Numbered from the stretch's first letter, positions 27,076 through 39,285 are shown. The stretch is DNA of 42,144 nucleotides from Chloroflexota bacterium (GCA_018829775.1 JAHJTL010000019.1:1-42144), one strand, 5' to 3'. Notes: generated by a model from the sequence alone, not told the origin. Made by a program: numbers and translations.

Positions 27076-27624
27076 TCATGATTTGCGCTTATCAAAGTCA
27101 TCCATGTCAAGCGTATTGATGAAGTCATGGAAAGCCGACAGCTTTCTCATCTCTTCTTCACTCACTTTTTTATCCTTGGTGTCAACCTCTTCCCCTTCCT
27201 CCATAATCGGTTTTCCGGTCTCTTCATCAAGCAGGATGCCGGCTTTATCCAGTACGGCTTCTTCGGCAAATATGGGTGCGTCAGTTCGCACCGCCAGGGC
27301 AAGCGCATCACTGGGACGCGAGTCAATCTCCATCTGCTCGCCATTGACGCTGAGGATAATCTTGGCATAGAAGGTGTCGCTCTTCAGGTCGCTGACAATA
27401 ATGGAATCTATACCTGCCCCCAGCGAATCGATTACCGAACTGAGCAGGTCGTGGGTGAGGGGCCGCGGCACCGTTACGCCCTGCAGTTTTACCGCAATAG
27501 CATCAGCCTCTGCTGGCCCGATCCAGATAGGGAGGTATCGCTTGGCCAATTTTTCCTTCAGGATTACCACCCGCTGGTAATTCATCAAACTCACTCGAAT
27601 GCTGTCGATGCTCATTTCAATCAT
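27076..27624 (-). CDS. Bifunctional nuclease (BFN/DUF151) domain protein
   Basis: The 182-residue protein has the BFN domain: VVILKEKLAKRYLPIWIGPAEADAIA, RPLTHDLL, FYAKIIL, and the conserved EIDSRPSDALALAVRTDAPIFA. Plant and some bacterial members show DNase and RNase activity, but the role in most bacteria is unknown. An acidic tail (about 130-182), partly DEETGKPIMEEGEE, follows the domain. GGGAGGT lies 7 bases before the ATG. A near-consensus promoter stands upstream. Confidence 0.92.
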   Translation of the reverse strand: MIEMSIDSIRVSLMNYQRVVILKEKLAKRYLPIWIGPAEADAIAVKLQGVTVPRPLTHDLLSSVIDSLGAGIDSIIVSDLKSDTFYAKIILSVNGEQMEIDSRPSDALALAVRTDAPIFAEEAVLDKAGILLDEETGKPIMEEGEEVDTKDKKVSEEEMRKLSAFHDFINTLDMDDFDKRKS

Positions 27625-27659
27625 ATCCGTACCTCCCCGATTAATCAGCCAGCAATTTA

Positions 27660-27688
27660 ATTCTACGGCAGACTATTATGCTTGTCAA
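27660..27688 (-). promoter_or_regulatory. Sigma-70 promoter for the BFN-domain and zinc-ribbon genes
   Basis: On the minus strand a consensus TTGACA (27688-27683), a 17-base spacer and TAGAAT (27665-27660) predict a start near 27653, about 30 bases before the ATG. Confidence 0.65.
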
Positions 27689-27785
27689 CCAGAATTGGTA
27701 CGGCATACTTTTTACCGTTATTCCTGTATTTAATCCTTTATTCAATTGTTATGTTAAATTCTAAAGAGATTTGCACTACCAAATG

Positions 27786-27794
27786 TGGTATAAT
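27786..27794 (+). promoter_or_regulatory. Extended -10 promoter for dgt-dnaG-rpoD
   Basis: TGGTATAAT is a perfect extended -10 with a predicted start near 27801. TTGCAC at 27771 is too close (12 bases) for a normal -35. The position argues for a dgt start at 27841, not at the upstream ATG at 27682. Confidence 0.5.
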
Positions 27795-27840
27795 ATTGGT
27801 GTCTACTTTTCAATATTCCGGCAGAGAGATTGAAGCCTCC

Positions 27841-28884
27841 GTGATCAGGCGTCGTGCGATTCGTCAGCTCAGTGAAGAAAGGGAGGAAAGCCTTTCACCT
27901 TACGCGGTGAAAAGCAGGCTCTCGAAAGGCAGGCTGAAAGACGAAGAACCCTGCGCAATAAGGACCGCCTTTCAGCGTGACCGCGACCGAATTATCTACA
28001 GCAAGGCGTTCCGCCGCCTCAAGCACAAGACGCAGGTCTTCATCGCACCGCTGGGCGACCATTACGTGACCCGGCTGACCCATACCCTGGAAGTCTCACA
28101 GATAGGTCGCACCATAGCCCGAGCTCTTTACCTGAATGAAGACCTGACCGAGGCAATTGCCCTTGGTCATGACCTGGGACATACTCCTTTCGGTCACGTC
28201 GGAGAAGACGTGCTCAATGAGCTCTACGCGCCGGGCTTCCGCCACAACGAACAAAGCCTGCGAGTCGTTGACCTGCTGGAAAATGACGGTCGTGGGCTCA
28301 ACCTTACTGTAGAGGTCAGGGACGGCATCCTGAACCATTCAAAATCGAGAAGCGATGTCCTCAGCAATGCCTGGGGGAAAGTAGACACCCTTGAAGGTGA
28401 GATTGTCAGGATGGCGGATATTATCGCGTATATCAACCATGATATTGGCGATGCTATTCGAGCCGGTGTTATTAGGGAAGGCAATTTGCCTCTCGACGCG
28501 GTGAAAGTGCTGGGTATTTCACATTCACAGCGCATCAATACTATGGTCGGTGACATTATCGATAGCTCGTGGGGAGCCAGCGGTTATGCTAAAATAGGAA
28601 TAGAGAACCCGAAGATAACCATGAGTTCCGAAATATTGGATGCCACCAACGTGCTCCGCGAGTTCCTTTTTCAACAGGTGTACTACGTGAAGTCCGCTGA
28701 GGAGGAAAGCGAGAAGGCAAGGGCAGTGGTCTGCCGCCTTTACGAGTATTTTACCAGGCATAAAGACAAATTGCCGCCGGAATACCTGACCTACAGTGAA
28801 AACACCGAGCGGAGGGTCGTCGACTATATAGCTGGTATGACTGACCAGTACGCCCAACGGGTAGCCGCAGGTCTCAAGCAATGA
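27841..28884 (+). CDS. dgt: Deoxyguanosinetriphosphate triphosphohydrolase-like protein
   Basis: The HD-domain dNTPase has RTAFQRDRDRIIYSKAFRRLKHKTQVF, the first His in RLTHTLEVSQI, and the HD pair in ALGHDLGHTPFGH. These enzymes cleave dNTPs to a nucleoside and triphosphate. The open frame extends upstream to 27682, but the promoter at 27786-27794 and the lack of conservation in those first residues favour the GTG at 27841 (347 residues). The ribosome-binding site is weak. dnaG follows after 25 bases and then rpoD, a known replication-transcription gene order. Confidence 0.9.
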   Translation: MIRRRAIRQLSEEREESLSPYAVKSRLSKGRLKDEEPCAIRTAFQRDRDRIIYSKAFRRLKHKTQVFIAPLGDHYVTRLTHTLEVSQIGRTIARALYLNEDLTEAIALGHDLGHTPFGHVGEDVLNELYAPGFRHNEQSLRVVDLLENDGRGLNLTVEVRDGILNHSKSRSDVLSNAWGKVDTLEGEIVRMADIIAYINHDIGDAIRAGVIREGNLPLDAVKVLGISHSQRINTMVGDIIDSSWGASGYAKIGIENPKITMSSEILDATNVLREFLFQQVYYVKSAEEESEKARAVVCRLYEYFTRHKDKLPPEYLTYSENTERRVVDYIAGMTDQYAQRVAAGLKQ

Positions 28885-28909
28885 TTGATAAGGGGAAATA
28901 GCTTGCCAG

Positions 28910-30691
28910 ATGAGCGTTGTTGACGAGGTCAAACAGAAAACAGATATTGTAAGCGTCGTCGGCCAGTACGTGGCGTTGAAAAAGGCGGGTCGCAACCTCG
29001 TCGGACTGTGTCCCTTTCACGGCGAAAGAAATCCCTCCTTCTTCATTTACCCGGAACAGCAGAGCTGGCACTGCTTCGGCTGCAATACCGGCGGCGACGT
29101 TTTTTCTTTCATTATGAAGAAGGAAGGACTGGACTTCGGTGAAACGCTGCACCTTCTTGCTCAGAGGGCAGGCGTTACCATCCCCACCCGACCCGGCAGA
29201 GATGAAGAAAAAGAGGAGAAGGAGCAGCTTTACAAAATCAATGAGGCGGCTGCCCAGTATTTCCATAACCTGCTGCTCAACTCCCCGGAAGGGAAAAGAG
29301 CCAAGAACTATCTTGAAAGCCGCGGTTTCACCGACAAAACCGCAGCCGAATTTCAGCTGGGTTACAGCTCCAGTAAATGGGACGACCTGAAAAAGTACCT
29401 CCAGGAGCGAGGCCACACAGAGGAAGAACAAGCAAAAGCGGGCCTGCTCGCTGAGTCGGAGAGCGGCCGGATTTATGACCGCTTCCGCAACAAGCTGATG
29501 TTCCCCATCTGGGACATAAGAGGGCATGTGATTGGCTTCGGCGCCCGCGTGCTTGACGACTCGTTGCCCAAATATATCAACTCACCGCAGACACCTGCTT
29601 TCAACAAGAGCAGCAGTCTCTACGGCATCAACCTGGCTGCCCCCAGCATCAGGCAGCAGGAAATGGCGGTCATCGTCGAAGGCTATGTCGATGTTATCAC
29701 CGCCCATCAGAACGGTTTCAATAACGTGGTCGCCTCCATGGGCACCTCGGTTACCGAGGCACAGGTAAGCTCACTGAAAAGGCTGACCCGGAATCTGGTG
29801 CTGGCACTTGATGCTGATGCTGCCGGCGAGGAAGCCATGTTGCGGGGTGTGAGCTATGAAAACATCCTTGAGTCTGAGATAAGGGTTGTCATTCTGCCTC
29901 AAGGAAAAGACCCGGACGATGTAATCAAGGAAAATAATGATACTTGGCGACAACTATTGGATAAGGCAACGCCAATTGTGGATTACACCATTAACATGAT
30001 TACGAGCAAGCTTGACCTGGATACTGCCAGAGACAAGTCGCTAGCAGTAAAGGAACTGCTGCCAGTAATCAGCGAAATGAAAGACAAAGTCCGTCAGGCG
30101 CACTATGTGCAGAAGCTGGCACGCCTGGTCAATGTTGGCGAACGCACCATAGAAGCCGAACTGAGTCGATTAAAACCATCACCGGAACGGAAAAGGGTTA
30201 CGGCACCAGCGCCGGAGAAGGCTACGTACACACCACGCACATTATCATCCAATCGCCTTGAGGAAGACTACCTTACCCTGATACTACAACATCCAGAGCT
30301 GAAAGCGAATACGACGGTCATCTCCTCAGAATACTTCCTAAACAGTGAAAACAGAGAGGTATTTAATAGTTGGAATAAGGTGGGCGACCTGGATAAACTC
30401 AAAGATATGCTGGACCCAGTATTACATGAGCATCTTGACGTAATGGCCCACCGGGAGTTACCATCTGACCGTCTGGACGAAAGGGATGCCGATTACCGCC
30501 AGCGTCTTGAGGAGCGATACTATAAAAAATTAGCCGAGGAAATAGGTGGAATATTAGCCGCCGAAGCTGGAGAAAAAGGTGTCGGCGCCGATATTGCCAA
30601 GCTTGCAAATGAGATAGGAATAGAATATTCACTGCGTTTAAATGAGCTATACAAGCGCAAAATGCAAAGGCGGTTGGAAAGCAGGAGGTAA
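28910..30691 (+). CDS. dnaG: DNA primase
   Basis: The 593-residue protein has the CHC2 zinc domain (CPFHGERNPSF ... WHCFGCNTGGDVFSF). Its TOPRIM catalytic core has VIVEGYVDVITAHQ and LALDADAAGEEA. A C-terminal helical region would bind DnaB helicase. It makes RNA primers at the replication fork. The ATG at 28910 has AAGGGG about 13 bases upstream, which is far but the best available. The gene lies between dgt and rpoD. Confidence 0.96.
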   Translation: MSVVDEVKQKTDIVSVVGQYVALKKAGRNLVGLCPFHGERNPSFFIYPEQQSWHCFGCNTGGDVFSFIMKKEGLDFGETLHLLAQRAGVTIPTRPGRDEEKEEKEQLYKINEAAAQYFHNLLLNSPEGKRAKNYLESRGFTDKTAAEFQLGYSSSKWDDLKKYLQERGHTEEEQAKAGLLAESESGRIYDRFRNKLMFPIWDIRGHVIGFGARVLDDSLPKYINSPQTPAFNKSSSLYGINLAAPSIRQQEMAVIVEGYVDVITAHQNGFNNVVASMGTSVTEAQVSSLKRLTRNLVLALDADAAGEEAMLRGVSYENILESEIRVVILPQGKDPDDVIKENNDTWRQLLDKATPIVDYTINMITSKLDLDTARDKSLAVKELLPVISEMKDKVRQAHYVQKLARLVNVGERTIEAELSRLKPSPERKRVTAPAPEKATYTPRTLSSNRLEEDYLTLILQHPELKANTTVISSEYFLNSENREVFNSWNKVGDLDKLKDMLDPVLHEHLDVMAHRELPSDRLDERDADYRQRLEERYYKKLAEEIGGILAAEAGEKGVGADIAKLANEIGIEYSLRLNELYKRKMQRRLESRR

Positions 30692-30694
30692 GGT

Positions 30695-32224
<1,530 letters not shown>

Positions 32225-32227
32225 AGA

Positions 32228-33556
32228 CTAGCGGAACATTCCCATCAGGTCTCGGGGCAGTTTCCCCTTAACCCCCATCTTCATCAGTTTTTGCATCTGG
32301 TGAAACTGATTAAGTAATTGATTCACGTCATGGGGCTGCACGCCGCTGCCACGGGCAATGCGACGCCGGCGGCTCCCCCCGATAATTGTCGGATTGTGGC
32401 GTTCCTGTGGCGTCATGGAGAGTATCATGGCCTCCACTTTCTTCAACTGCTTTTCCTCGGTGCCCTCAGGGAGCTTGGCCGCGAAACGGGATACGCCGGG
32501 AAGCATATCCAGCAGTTGCCCCACCGGCCCCATATTTTTAATTGCCCCGAGCTGCGATAGGAAATCCTCAAGGTCAAAGCTTTCTTTTTCTACCTTCTTT
32601 TTCAGCTCTTCGGCCTGACTCTCGTCAAAAGCCGCCTCCGCCTTTTCGATAAATGTAAGTACGTCCCCCATCCCCAGAATGCGCGACGCTAGGCGGTCGG
32701 GATGGAATGGCTCCAACGCATCCACCTTCTCCCCGATGCCGATGAACTTTATCGGCACGCCGCTCACCCAGCGGATGGAAAGGGCAGCCCCACCCCTTGC
32801 ATCACCATCCATCTTGGTCAGGATGAGCCCGGTGAGATTTACCTGGGAATGGAAACCCTCGGCGCTGCGCACCGCATCCTGGCCGGTCATGGCGTCGACC
32901 ACGAGCAACACTTCAGCTGGATGCAATGTCTTCTTCACCTCGGCAAGCTCTTTCATCATCTCTTCATCGATGTGGAGTCGGCCCGCCGTATCCACCACCA
33001 CCCAGGTGGCGGCCAGCGATTTTGCTTTAGCCAGAGCATGAGCGCAAACGTCTTTGCTCGGCACGCTGGTGCCTTCACTGTAAACCGGAATATCCAGCTG
33101 ATTTCCCAGGGTAACAAGCTGTTCGATAGCCGCCGGGCGCCGATTGTCCGCCGCTACCAGCAAGGGACTCTGGCCGGAACGTTTCAGATGGAGTGCCAGC
33201 TTGGCGGCGGTGGTCGTCTTACCACTGCCCTGCAGCCCGACGAGCATGGCTATAAAAGGCGGCTGGCCGGATGTGCTTAATCGGCCCGGCTCCCTGCCCA
33301 GCGTGGCAATAAGCTCCTCGTTGACAATTTTCACCACCTGCTGGCCGGGGGTCAGGCTCTGCTGGACTTCCACACCGAGGGCACGCTCCCGCACCCGCCC
33401 GACAAAGTCTTTGACCACCTTGAAGTTGACGTCGGCTTCCAAGAGGGCCAGACGCACCTGCCGCAGGCCATCGTCAATGTCTTTTTCCGTCAGCCGACCC
33501 CGGCTGCCCAGGGCACGGAATACCTTGCTTAACTTATCGCTGAGAATCTCAAACAT
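32228..33556 (-). CDS. ffh: Signal recognition particle protein (SRP54/Ffh)
   Basis: The 442-residue protein has an N-domain helix bundle, the GTPase P-loop GLQGSGKTTTAAKLAL, DNRRPAAIEQL, DTAGRLHIDEEMM, TKMDGDARGGAALS, and a C-terminal M-domain with GSRRRRIARGSGVQ. It targets nascent membrane proteins to the translocon together with SRP RNA and FtsY. The start at 33556 has AGGTAG right next to the ATG. A TTGACG-18-TAGAAT promoter would leave only about 6 bases of leader. Confidence 0.96.
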   Translation of the reverse strand: MFEILSDKLSKVFRALGSRGRLTEKDIDDGLRQVRLALLEADVNFKVVKDFVGRVRERALGVEVQQSLTPGQQVVKIVNEELIATLGREPGRLSTSGQPPFIAMLVGLQGSGKTTTAAKLALHLKRSGQSPLLVAADNRRPAAIEQLVTLGNQLDIPVYSEGTSVPSKDVCAHALAKAKSLAATWVVVDTAGRLHIDEEMMKELAEVKKTLHPAEVLLVVDAMTGQDAVRSAEGFHSQVNLTGLILTKMDGDARGGAALSIRWVSGVPIKFIGIGEKVDALEPFHPDRLASRILGMGDVLTFIEKAEAAFDESQAEELKKKVEKESFDLEDFLSQLGAIKNMGPVGQLLDMLPGVSRFAAKLPEGTEEKQLKKVEAMILSMTPQERHNPTIIGGSRRRRIARGSGVQPHDVNQLLNQFHQMQKLMKMGVKGKLPRDLMGMFR

Positions 33557-33568
33557 CTACCTGATTTC

Positions 33569-33598
33569 ATTCTAGTTGGGTATTCATCTGGCCGTCAA
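33569..33598 (-). promoter_or_regulatory. Sigma-70 promoter for ffh
   Basis: On the minus strand TTGACG (33598-33593), an 18-base spacer and TAGAAT (33574-33569) predict a start near 33562, giving a leader of about 6 bases. Confidence 0.6.
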
Positions 33599-33657
33599 GC
33601 AACCGCGCTTAAATAAAAATATTATTCCTGATAATAATCAAAAGGTCTATATGATTA

Positions 33658-33666
33658 TGCTAAAAT
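33658..33666 (+). promoter_or_regulatory. Extended -10 promoter for the SbcC-like gene
   Basis: TGCTAAAAT is a good extended -10, giving a start near 33673 and a leader of about 26 bases that includes GGAG before the ATG at 33699. Confidence 0.4.
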
Positions 33667-33698
33667 AGTTACCAAATGAAGTTTACCGGAGCCGGTAT

Positions 33699-36272
33699 AT
33701 GATTCCCCTGAATCTGAAACTGCGCAACTTCATGTGCTATCGCGATAACGTGCCGCCGCTTTCCTTCAACGGCATTCACACCGCCTGCCTTGCCGGTGAT
33801 AACGGCAACGGCAAATCGGCGCTCATCGACGCCATGACCTGGGCGCTCTGGGGAAAGGCCAGGGCCAAGAGCGATGATGAACTTGTTCACACCGGCCAGA
33901 AAGAGATGGAAGTGGAGTTTGACTTTGCCGTTGGGGGACAACCATACCGCATTATCCGTAAGCGCGCCCGGCCCAAGCGCTCCAGCGGCGCCGGTCAGTC
34001 AATACTCGAATTTCAAATGGCCACCGACGGTGGCGGTTTTAAATCAATCAGCGGCAACAGCATCGCCCAGACGCAGCAGAAAATCTCCAGCACATTGCAC
34101 ATGGATTATGACACCTTCATCAACAGCGCTTTCCTGCGTCAGGGCCGTGCCGACGAATTCACCACCAAGCGCCCCATCGAGCGCAAGGAAGTATTGGCCA
34201 ATATACTGGGGCTTTCCTACTACGAGCAACTTGAGGATAAAGCCAAAGAACTTGCCAGGCAGCAGGAGTTTGAAAAGGCACAACTGGAAAGCACGCTGCG
34301 GGACATCAGCGATGAGCTGGCCCTGAAACCCGTCTATGAGATAGAGCTGGAAAAGGCACAGCACACTTTCACCCAGATTGAAGAAGTAGTTAAAGAGAAA
34401 GAAGCCAGGCTCAATGAGCTGCGCCAGCAAAAGGACGTGCTGGAGAAAAAGAAAGTTCAGCTCGACCAGCTGGAAACAAGCATAAAAGAACGGACTACAA
34501 GCCTTAGACTGCTGAATGAACAGGTCAGCCAGCTTCAATCGCGCATCAATGAGTATGAGACACTCATCGCCCAGCGCGACAAGATAGAATCGGGCTATAC
34601 ACAGTATAACGAGGCCAAAAAACGTTATGATGAGCTCGATCAGAAGTTCCGCCAGTCGGTGAACTTGGAAAAGCAGAAAACTCAGCTGGAAAGCAGAATA
34701 AAGGAGGCCGGCCAGAGCCTGCTCACGGAGCATGCCGTTGCATTAGAACGGGTCAATAAACTGGAAAACACGTTAACGGAATTCGCGCAGAAACAGGGGC
34801 AGATTCAGCAGCTACAGACACAGCTGGGCCGGCTGACCGAAAACGAGGCAGTGTTAAGCCAGAAGAAGCAGCTGATTCAGGAGCTACAGACGGCGGTCAA
34901 CTATCTGGAATCAAATATAAGCCAGGTTGAACGAGAGATGAAAGAGCTCGGGGAGAAAATCGACCTTCTGGCCACGCAGACGGAAGCCAGATGCCCTCTC
35001 TGCGAGACGGAACTCGGCGCCGAAGGCCTCAAACTCATTGAATCCAAATATACCGCCGATAAACAGAATAAAACCGATTCGCTGACGTCGAATCAGGCCG
35101 AACTTGAAAACAAAAGAGGCGAGCTTGATTCACTGAGCAGTGAAGTCGCCCATCTGGAGGCACAACTAAGCCAGGAGAAAATCGCCCTGCAGAGCCAGGC
35201 CAGCGTTCTCAATAAAGAGGCCAATGAAGCTGCCGACGCGAAAAAACAGTTGGCTGTGGAGAGAAATCGATTGTCCGAGATTGAAGGGCAACTGGCGAAA
35301 AAAGACTTCGCCAGCCGGGAGCAGGCAGCGCTGGAGGAACTGGAACGACAACTGGCCGCGATGGAATATGACGCCGGCCAGCACGAGCAGCTGAGGCAGC
35401 AACTTACCGAACTGGAACAATATGAAAGCCCGATGCGGAAACTGGAAGAAGCCGACCGACTCATCGAGCCGGAGAAAGCGTCGATGTCGCAGGCGGAGAC
35501 CCATGCCCGGGAATTGCGAACCAGCGTGGAAACGGATAACCAGAAAAGAGAGGAATTGGCCGGAGAGCTTGAAGTCCTGCCCCGGTTCAGCGCCGAGGTA
35601 GTTGACGCCGAAAACGAGTACCGGGAATTGGAGCAGCAGCAAAAAGGGGCGCAGGAAGCATTGTGGAATGCCAAAGCCAGGCTGCAGCACTGCGCCGAAC
35701 TGGAGACGAGGAGAAAGGAGAAGGAAAAAGCGCTGGCTCAGGCAGCGAAAGAGGAAAACATTTACCGAGAACTGGCCAGAGCCTTCGGCAAGGGCGGCAT
35801 ACAGGCCTTGCTCATTGAAATGGCGCTCCCGGAGATTGAAATCGAGGCCAACCGGCTCCTCGGGCGGATGACGGATAACCGGATGCACGTTAAGTTTGAG
35901 ACGCAGCGGGAGACCAAGAAAGGCGATGTCATGGAAACTCTGGATATCACCATTTCCGATGAACTCGGCACCAGGAACTACGAAATGTTCAGCGGCGGCG
36001 AAGCGTTCCGCATCAACTTTGCCATTCGCATTGCGCTTTCAAAGCTGTTGGCCAGACGGGCCGGGGCACCGCTGCCCACACTGATTATCGATGAAGGCTT
36101 TGGCACACAGGACAGCACCGGCATCGAGAAACTGAAAGAAGCGATTAATTCCATTCAGGATGACTTCGAGAGGATACTGGTCATCACCCACATTGAAGAA
36201 CTGAGGGACGCCTTCCCCACCCGCATTGATGTGGTCAAAACGAGCGAAGGCTCAACGCTATCGGTCAACTAG
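33699..36272 (+). CDS. sbcC: SbcC/Rad50-like SMC-type ATPase
   Basis: This 857-residue protein has the Rad50 layout. Walker A is GDNGNGKS (33-40), long coiled coils flank a zinc hook CPLCETEL (Cys432 and Cys435), and the ABC signature FSGGEAFRINFAIR and Walker B LIIDEGFGTQD lie at the C-terminus. With the SbcD nuclease, SbcC processes DNA ends and hairpins. SbcD is normally encoded next to it, but here both neighbours are on the opposite strand (ffh and uvrA), so SbcC stands alone in this window. GGAG precedes the ATG at about 9 bases. Confidence 0.92.
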   Translation: MIPLNLKLRNFMCYRDNVPPLSFNGIHTACLAGDNGNGKSALIDAMTWALWGKARAKSDDELVHTGQKEMEVEFDFAVGGQPYRIIRKRARPKRSSGAGQSILEFQMATDGGGFKSISGNSIAQTQQKISSTLHMDYDTFINSAFLRQGRADEFTTKRPIERKEVLANILGLSYYEQLEDKAKELARQQEFEKAQLESTLRDISDELALKPVYEIELEKAQHTFTQIEEVVKEKEARLNELRQQKDVLEKKKVQLDQLETSIKERTTSLRLLNEQVSQLQSRINEYETLIAQRDKIESGYTQYNEAKKRYDELDQKFRQSVNLEKQKTQLESRIKEAGQSLLTEHAVALERVNKLENTLTEFAQKQGQIQQLQTQLGRLTENEAVLSQKKQLIQELQTAVNYLESNISQVEREMKELGEKIDLLATQTEARCPLCETELGAEGLKLIESKYTADKQNKTDSLTSNQAELENKRGELDSLSSEVAHLEAQLSQEKIALQSQASVLNKEANEAADAKKQLAVERNRLSEIEGQLAKKDFASREQAALEELERQLAAMEYDAGQHEQLRQQLTELEQYESPMRKLEEADRLIEPEKASMSQAETHARELRTSVETDNQKREELAGELEVLPRFSAEVVDAENEYRELEQQQKGAQEALWNAKARLQHCAELETRRKEKEKALAQAAKEENIYRELARAFGKGGIQALLIEMALPEIEIEANRLLGRMTDNRMHVKFETQRETKKGDVMETLDITISDELGTRNYEMFSGGEAFRINFAIRIALSKLLARRAGAPLPTLIIDEGFGTQDSTGIEKLKEAINSIQDDFERILVITHIEELRDAFPTRIDVVKTSEGSTLSVN

Positions 36273-36323
36273 CCGTTACAGACCTAGGTCAGCCGCAATC
36301 CCCTTCATTATCTAGTCTGCCAT

Positions 36324-39170
36324 TCAGGAGCCGGGCAGGGCTGGCTCAACATCCCGGTGCAGCACTCTGCCCAGATACTGTCCGGTTGCCGAGCCTTTCG
36401 TCTTCACTATCTCCTCCGGGGTCCCGGTGGCGACCACGTATCCCCCCAGGTCCCCGGCACCAGGGCCAAGGTCGATAATGTGGTCAGCGTTCTTGATTAC
36501 ATCCAGATGGTGCTCGATAACCACCACCGTATTGCCCGCCTCGACGAGTCGCTGCAGCACCCTCAGCAGTGCCGCGATATCTTCAAAAGAGAGTCCGGTG
36601 GTAGGTTCATCCAGAATGTAAAGCGTTCTCCCGGTTGCCCGCCGTGACAGCTCGGTGGACAGCTTCACCCGTTGCGCCTCACCGCCGGAAAGCGTTGGCG
36701 CCGGCTGACCAAGACGGATATACCCCAGCCCGACGTCCCGCAGCGTTTCCAGTTTGTTCCTTATCTTGGGGAAGTGGGTAAAAAATGTTAGCGCTTGCTC
36801 TACCGTCATATCGAGGACTTCAGCGATGTTTTTATCTTTGAACCGTATCTCCAGCGCCTCCCGGTTATAGCGCTGGCCCTTGCACACCTCGCAGGGGACG
36901 GTGACATCGGGGAGGAACTGCATCTCAATCTGGGTAAATCCCTCCCCGCGGCAGGCCTCGCAGCGTCCGCCTTTCACATTGAAGGAGAAGCGACCGGGCG
37001 CATAACCCCGCATCCGGGCTTCGGGAACGGTGGCAAAAAGCTCGCGAATCGGTGTAAACGTACCGGTATAGGTAGCCGGGTTGCTCCGCGGCGTTCGGCC
37101 TATCGGCGACTGGTCAATATTGACCACTTTATCGATATGCTCCATACCGGTGATTTCATCGCAGTCGCCGGCCCTCTGCCTCGACCGGTAGAAAACCTGG
37201 GCCAGCTTACGGTACAGGATTTCGTCAACTAGTGTGCTTTTCCCGCTGCCGGAGACGCCGGTAATGCAGACAAATTTGCCCAGTGGAATAGGGACATCTA
37301 TATCCTTCAGGTTATTCTGCCTGGCCCCTCTGACCACGATTTCACCGCCGTTGCCAGACCGTCGCTTGCTGGGCAACGGAATCTGCCTCGTGCCGCTGAG
37401 ATACTGGCCGGTGACCGATTCCTTGCTGGCCATAATATCCGCCAGCGTGCCCGTGATAACGATTTTTCCACCGTGCCGCCCCGCCCCCGGTCCCATATCG
37501 ATGATATGGTCAGCGGCACGCATCATCGCTTCATCGTGCTCCACAATCAGTATCGTGTTGCCCAGGTCTCGCAGTCGCTTCAGCGTATTGATGAGACGGG
37601 CATCATCTGCCGGATGCAGCCCCACGGTGGGCTCATCGCAGATATAGAGCACGCCCATAAGTCCGCTGCCGATCTGTGTGGCCAGACGGATACGCTGTGC
37701 CTCACCACCGCTCAGCGTGGCAGCGGCGCGGTCAATGGTCAGATATTCCAGGCCCACGTCCTTCAGGAAGCCAAGCCGGGCCTGTATCTCTTTCAGAATC
37801 TCCCGGGCAATCATCTTTTCCCGTTCACTGAGCACCTTATTGCCGATTTCGGTTATCCACTCCAGCTCGTGCACCACGGACATCTCGCCGACGTCCATGA
37901 TGTTTCTGTCGCCGATGGTCACCGCCAGCCATTCCGGCTTCAGCCGCTTGCCCTGACAAACGGGACACGGCGTGGAGACCATGTAGCGTTCGATATCGAC
38001 GCGTGAGTTTTCCGATTCAGTGTCACGGTGGAGGCGCTCCATCCTGGGAATCACACCCTCAAAACCGGTGAAATGCTCCCTGACCCGCCCGAAACGGCTT
38101 CGATAACGGTACCATTCTCCCTCCTCACCATAAAGCAACAGGTTCATTTGCTTCTCCGTGAGTTTCTTTACCGGGGTGTTCAACGAGAAGTCGTAACGTC
38201 TGGCCAGAGAATCGAGCTGGTAGAAGTACCATGACTGAAACTGCCAGGGACGTATGGCCCCCTCAGCGATGGGTAGTTCTTTGTTGGGAATGACCAGGTC
38301 GGGGTCTATTTCAAGTTTGACACCGAGGCCGGAACATTCGGGGCAGGCACCGTGAGGACTGTTGAAGCTGAAGGTGCGGGGGGTTATCTCACCCAGGCTG
38401 ATGCCGTCGTAGACACAGGCAAAATGCTCGGAGAAGAGCAGCTCCTCACCATCAATGATGGAAACAAGCACCACTCCCGCCCCCAGCTTGAGGGCGGTCT
38501 CCACCGAATCGGCAATCCGCTGCCTTTCACCCTGCCCGACGACCAGACGGTCGACCACCGCCTCAATGGAGTGCTTCTTATTTTTACCCAGCTGGAATTC
38601 CTCGGAAAGGTCATGAATCTCGCCGTCGACCCTCACCCGGACGTAGCCCGCTTTACGCAAATCGGCAAACACCTGCTGGTACTCCCCCTTGCGGTCACGG
38701 ATAAGCGGCGCCATAATCATGATGCGTTTGCCCTCCGGGAGGCCCTGAACCGCGTCCACGATCTGCTGTACCGTCTGGGTGGTGATTTCCCGGCCGCACT
38801 CGGGGCAGTGTGGGTGACCTACCCTGGCGAAGAGCAGCCGCAGGTAATCGTAGACTTCGGTGACCGTGCCCACGGTGGAACGAGGATTTTTGCTCGGGCC
38901 TTTCTGGTCGATGGAAATGGCCGGGCTCAGGCCCTCAATATAGTCGACGTCCGGCTTCTCCATCCTGCCCAGAAACTGACGGGCATACGCAGACAGCGAC
39001 TCCACATACCGACGCTGGCCTTCAGCATAAATGGTATCAAAGGCGAGCGAGCTTTTCCCAGAGCCGGAGACACCGGTGATAACGACCAGCTTATCACGGG
39101 GGATGGTTACGTCTATATTCTTCAGATTGTGCTCGCGGGCACCTTTAACAACGATGGAATCCAGTGGCAT
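36324..39170 (-). CDS. uvrA: Excinuclease ABC subunit A
   Basis: The 948-residue protein has two ABC ATPase halves with Walker [15 protein letters not shown] and [14 protein letters not shown]. Both halves carry a LSGGEAQR signature. The second zinc module is CEACRGEGF ... CEVCKGQRY. It recognises DNA damage for nucleotide excision repair, and full length is normal. GGGAGG lies about 9 bases before the ATG at 39170. It converges with the SbcC-like gene, 51 bases away, with only a short palindrome between. Confidence 0.97.
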   Translation of the reverse strand: MPLDSIVVKGAREHNLKNIDVTIPRDKLVVITGVSGSGKSSLAFDTIYAEGQRRYVESLSAYARQFLGRMEKPDVDYIEGLSPAISIDQKGPSKNPRSTVGTVTEVYDYLRLLFARVGHPHCPECGREITTQTVQQIVDAVQGLPEGKRIMIMAPLIRDRKGEYQQVFADLRKAGYVRVRVDGEIHDLSEEFQLGKNKKHSIEAVVDRLVVGQGERQRIADSVETALKLGAGVVLVSIIDGEELLFSEHFACVYDGISLGEITPRTFSFNSPHGACPECSGLGVKLEIDPDLVIPNKELPIAEGAIRPWQFQSWYFYQLDSLARRYDFSLNTPVKKLTEKQMNLLLYGEEGEWYRYRSRFGRVREHFTGFEGVIPRMERLHRDTESENSRVDIERYMVSTPCPVCQGKRLKPEWLAVTIGDRNIMDVGEMSVVHELEWITEIGNKVLSEREKMIAREILKEIQARLGFLKDVGLEYLTIDRAAATLSGGEAQRIRLATQIGSGLMGVLYICDEPTVGLHPADDARLINTLKRLRDLGNTILIVEHDEAMMRAADHIIDMGPGAGRHGGKIVITGTLADIMASKESVTGQYLSGTRQIPLPSKRRSGNGGEIVVRGARQNNLKDIDVPIPLGKFVCITGVSGSGKSTLVDEILYRKLAQVFYRSRQRAGDCDEITGMEHIDKVVNIDQSPIGRTPRSNPATYTGTFTPIRELFATVPEARMRGYAPGRFSFNVKGGRCEACRGEGFTQIEMQFLPDVTVPCEVCKGQRYNREALEIRFKDKNIAEVLDMTVEQALTFFTHFPKIRNKLETLRDVGLGYIRLGQPAPTLSGGEAQRVKLSTELSRRATGRTLYILDEPTTGLSFEDIAALLRVLQRLVEAGNTVVVIEHHLDVIKNADHIIDLGPGAGDLGGYVVATGTPEEIVKTKGSATGQYLGRVLHRDVEPALPGS

Positions 39171-39201
39171 ATCTTAAAACCTCCCCGAACCGTCCAGAAT
39201 A

Positions 39202-39210
39202 ATTCTAACA
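39202..39210 (-). promoter_or_regulatory. Extended -10 promoter for uvrA
   Basis: The minus strand reads TGTTAGAAT, an extended -10 about 32 bases upstream of the uvrA start. No good -35 at the right distance is visible. Confidence 0.35.
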
Positions 39211-39285
39211 CTGGAGTGGCGACCCTCACAAGGATTTGTCAATACTATTGCATAAAATATATCCAGTAAATAATAATAATAGGGC

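Noticed and set aside
27682-27840. Upstream ATG (27682) as the start of dgt
   Set aside because: The added residues are not conserved, no ribosome-binding site is present, and a perfect extended -10 promoter lies downstream of it.
36281-36290. Palindrome GACCTAGGTC between the SbcC-like gene and uvrA as a regulatory site
   Set aside because: It is a single 10-bp perfect palindrome in a convergent intergenic space with no promoter nearby; chance is the simpler explanation.
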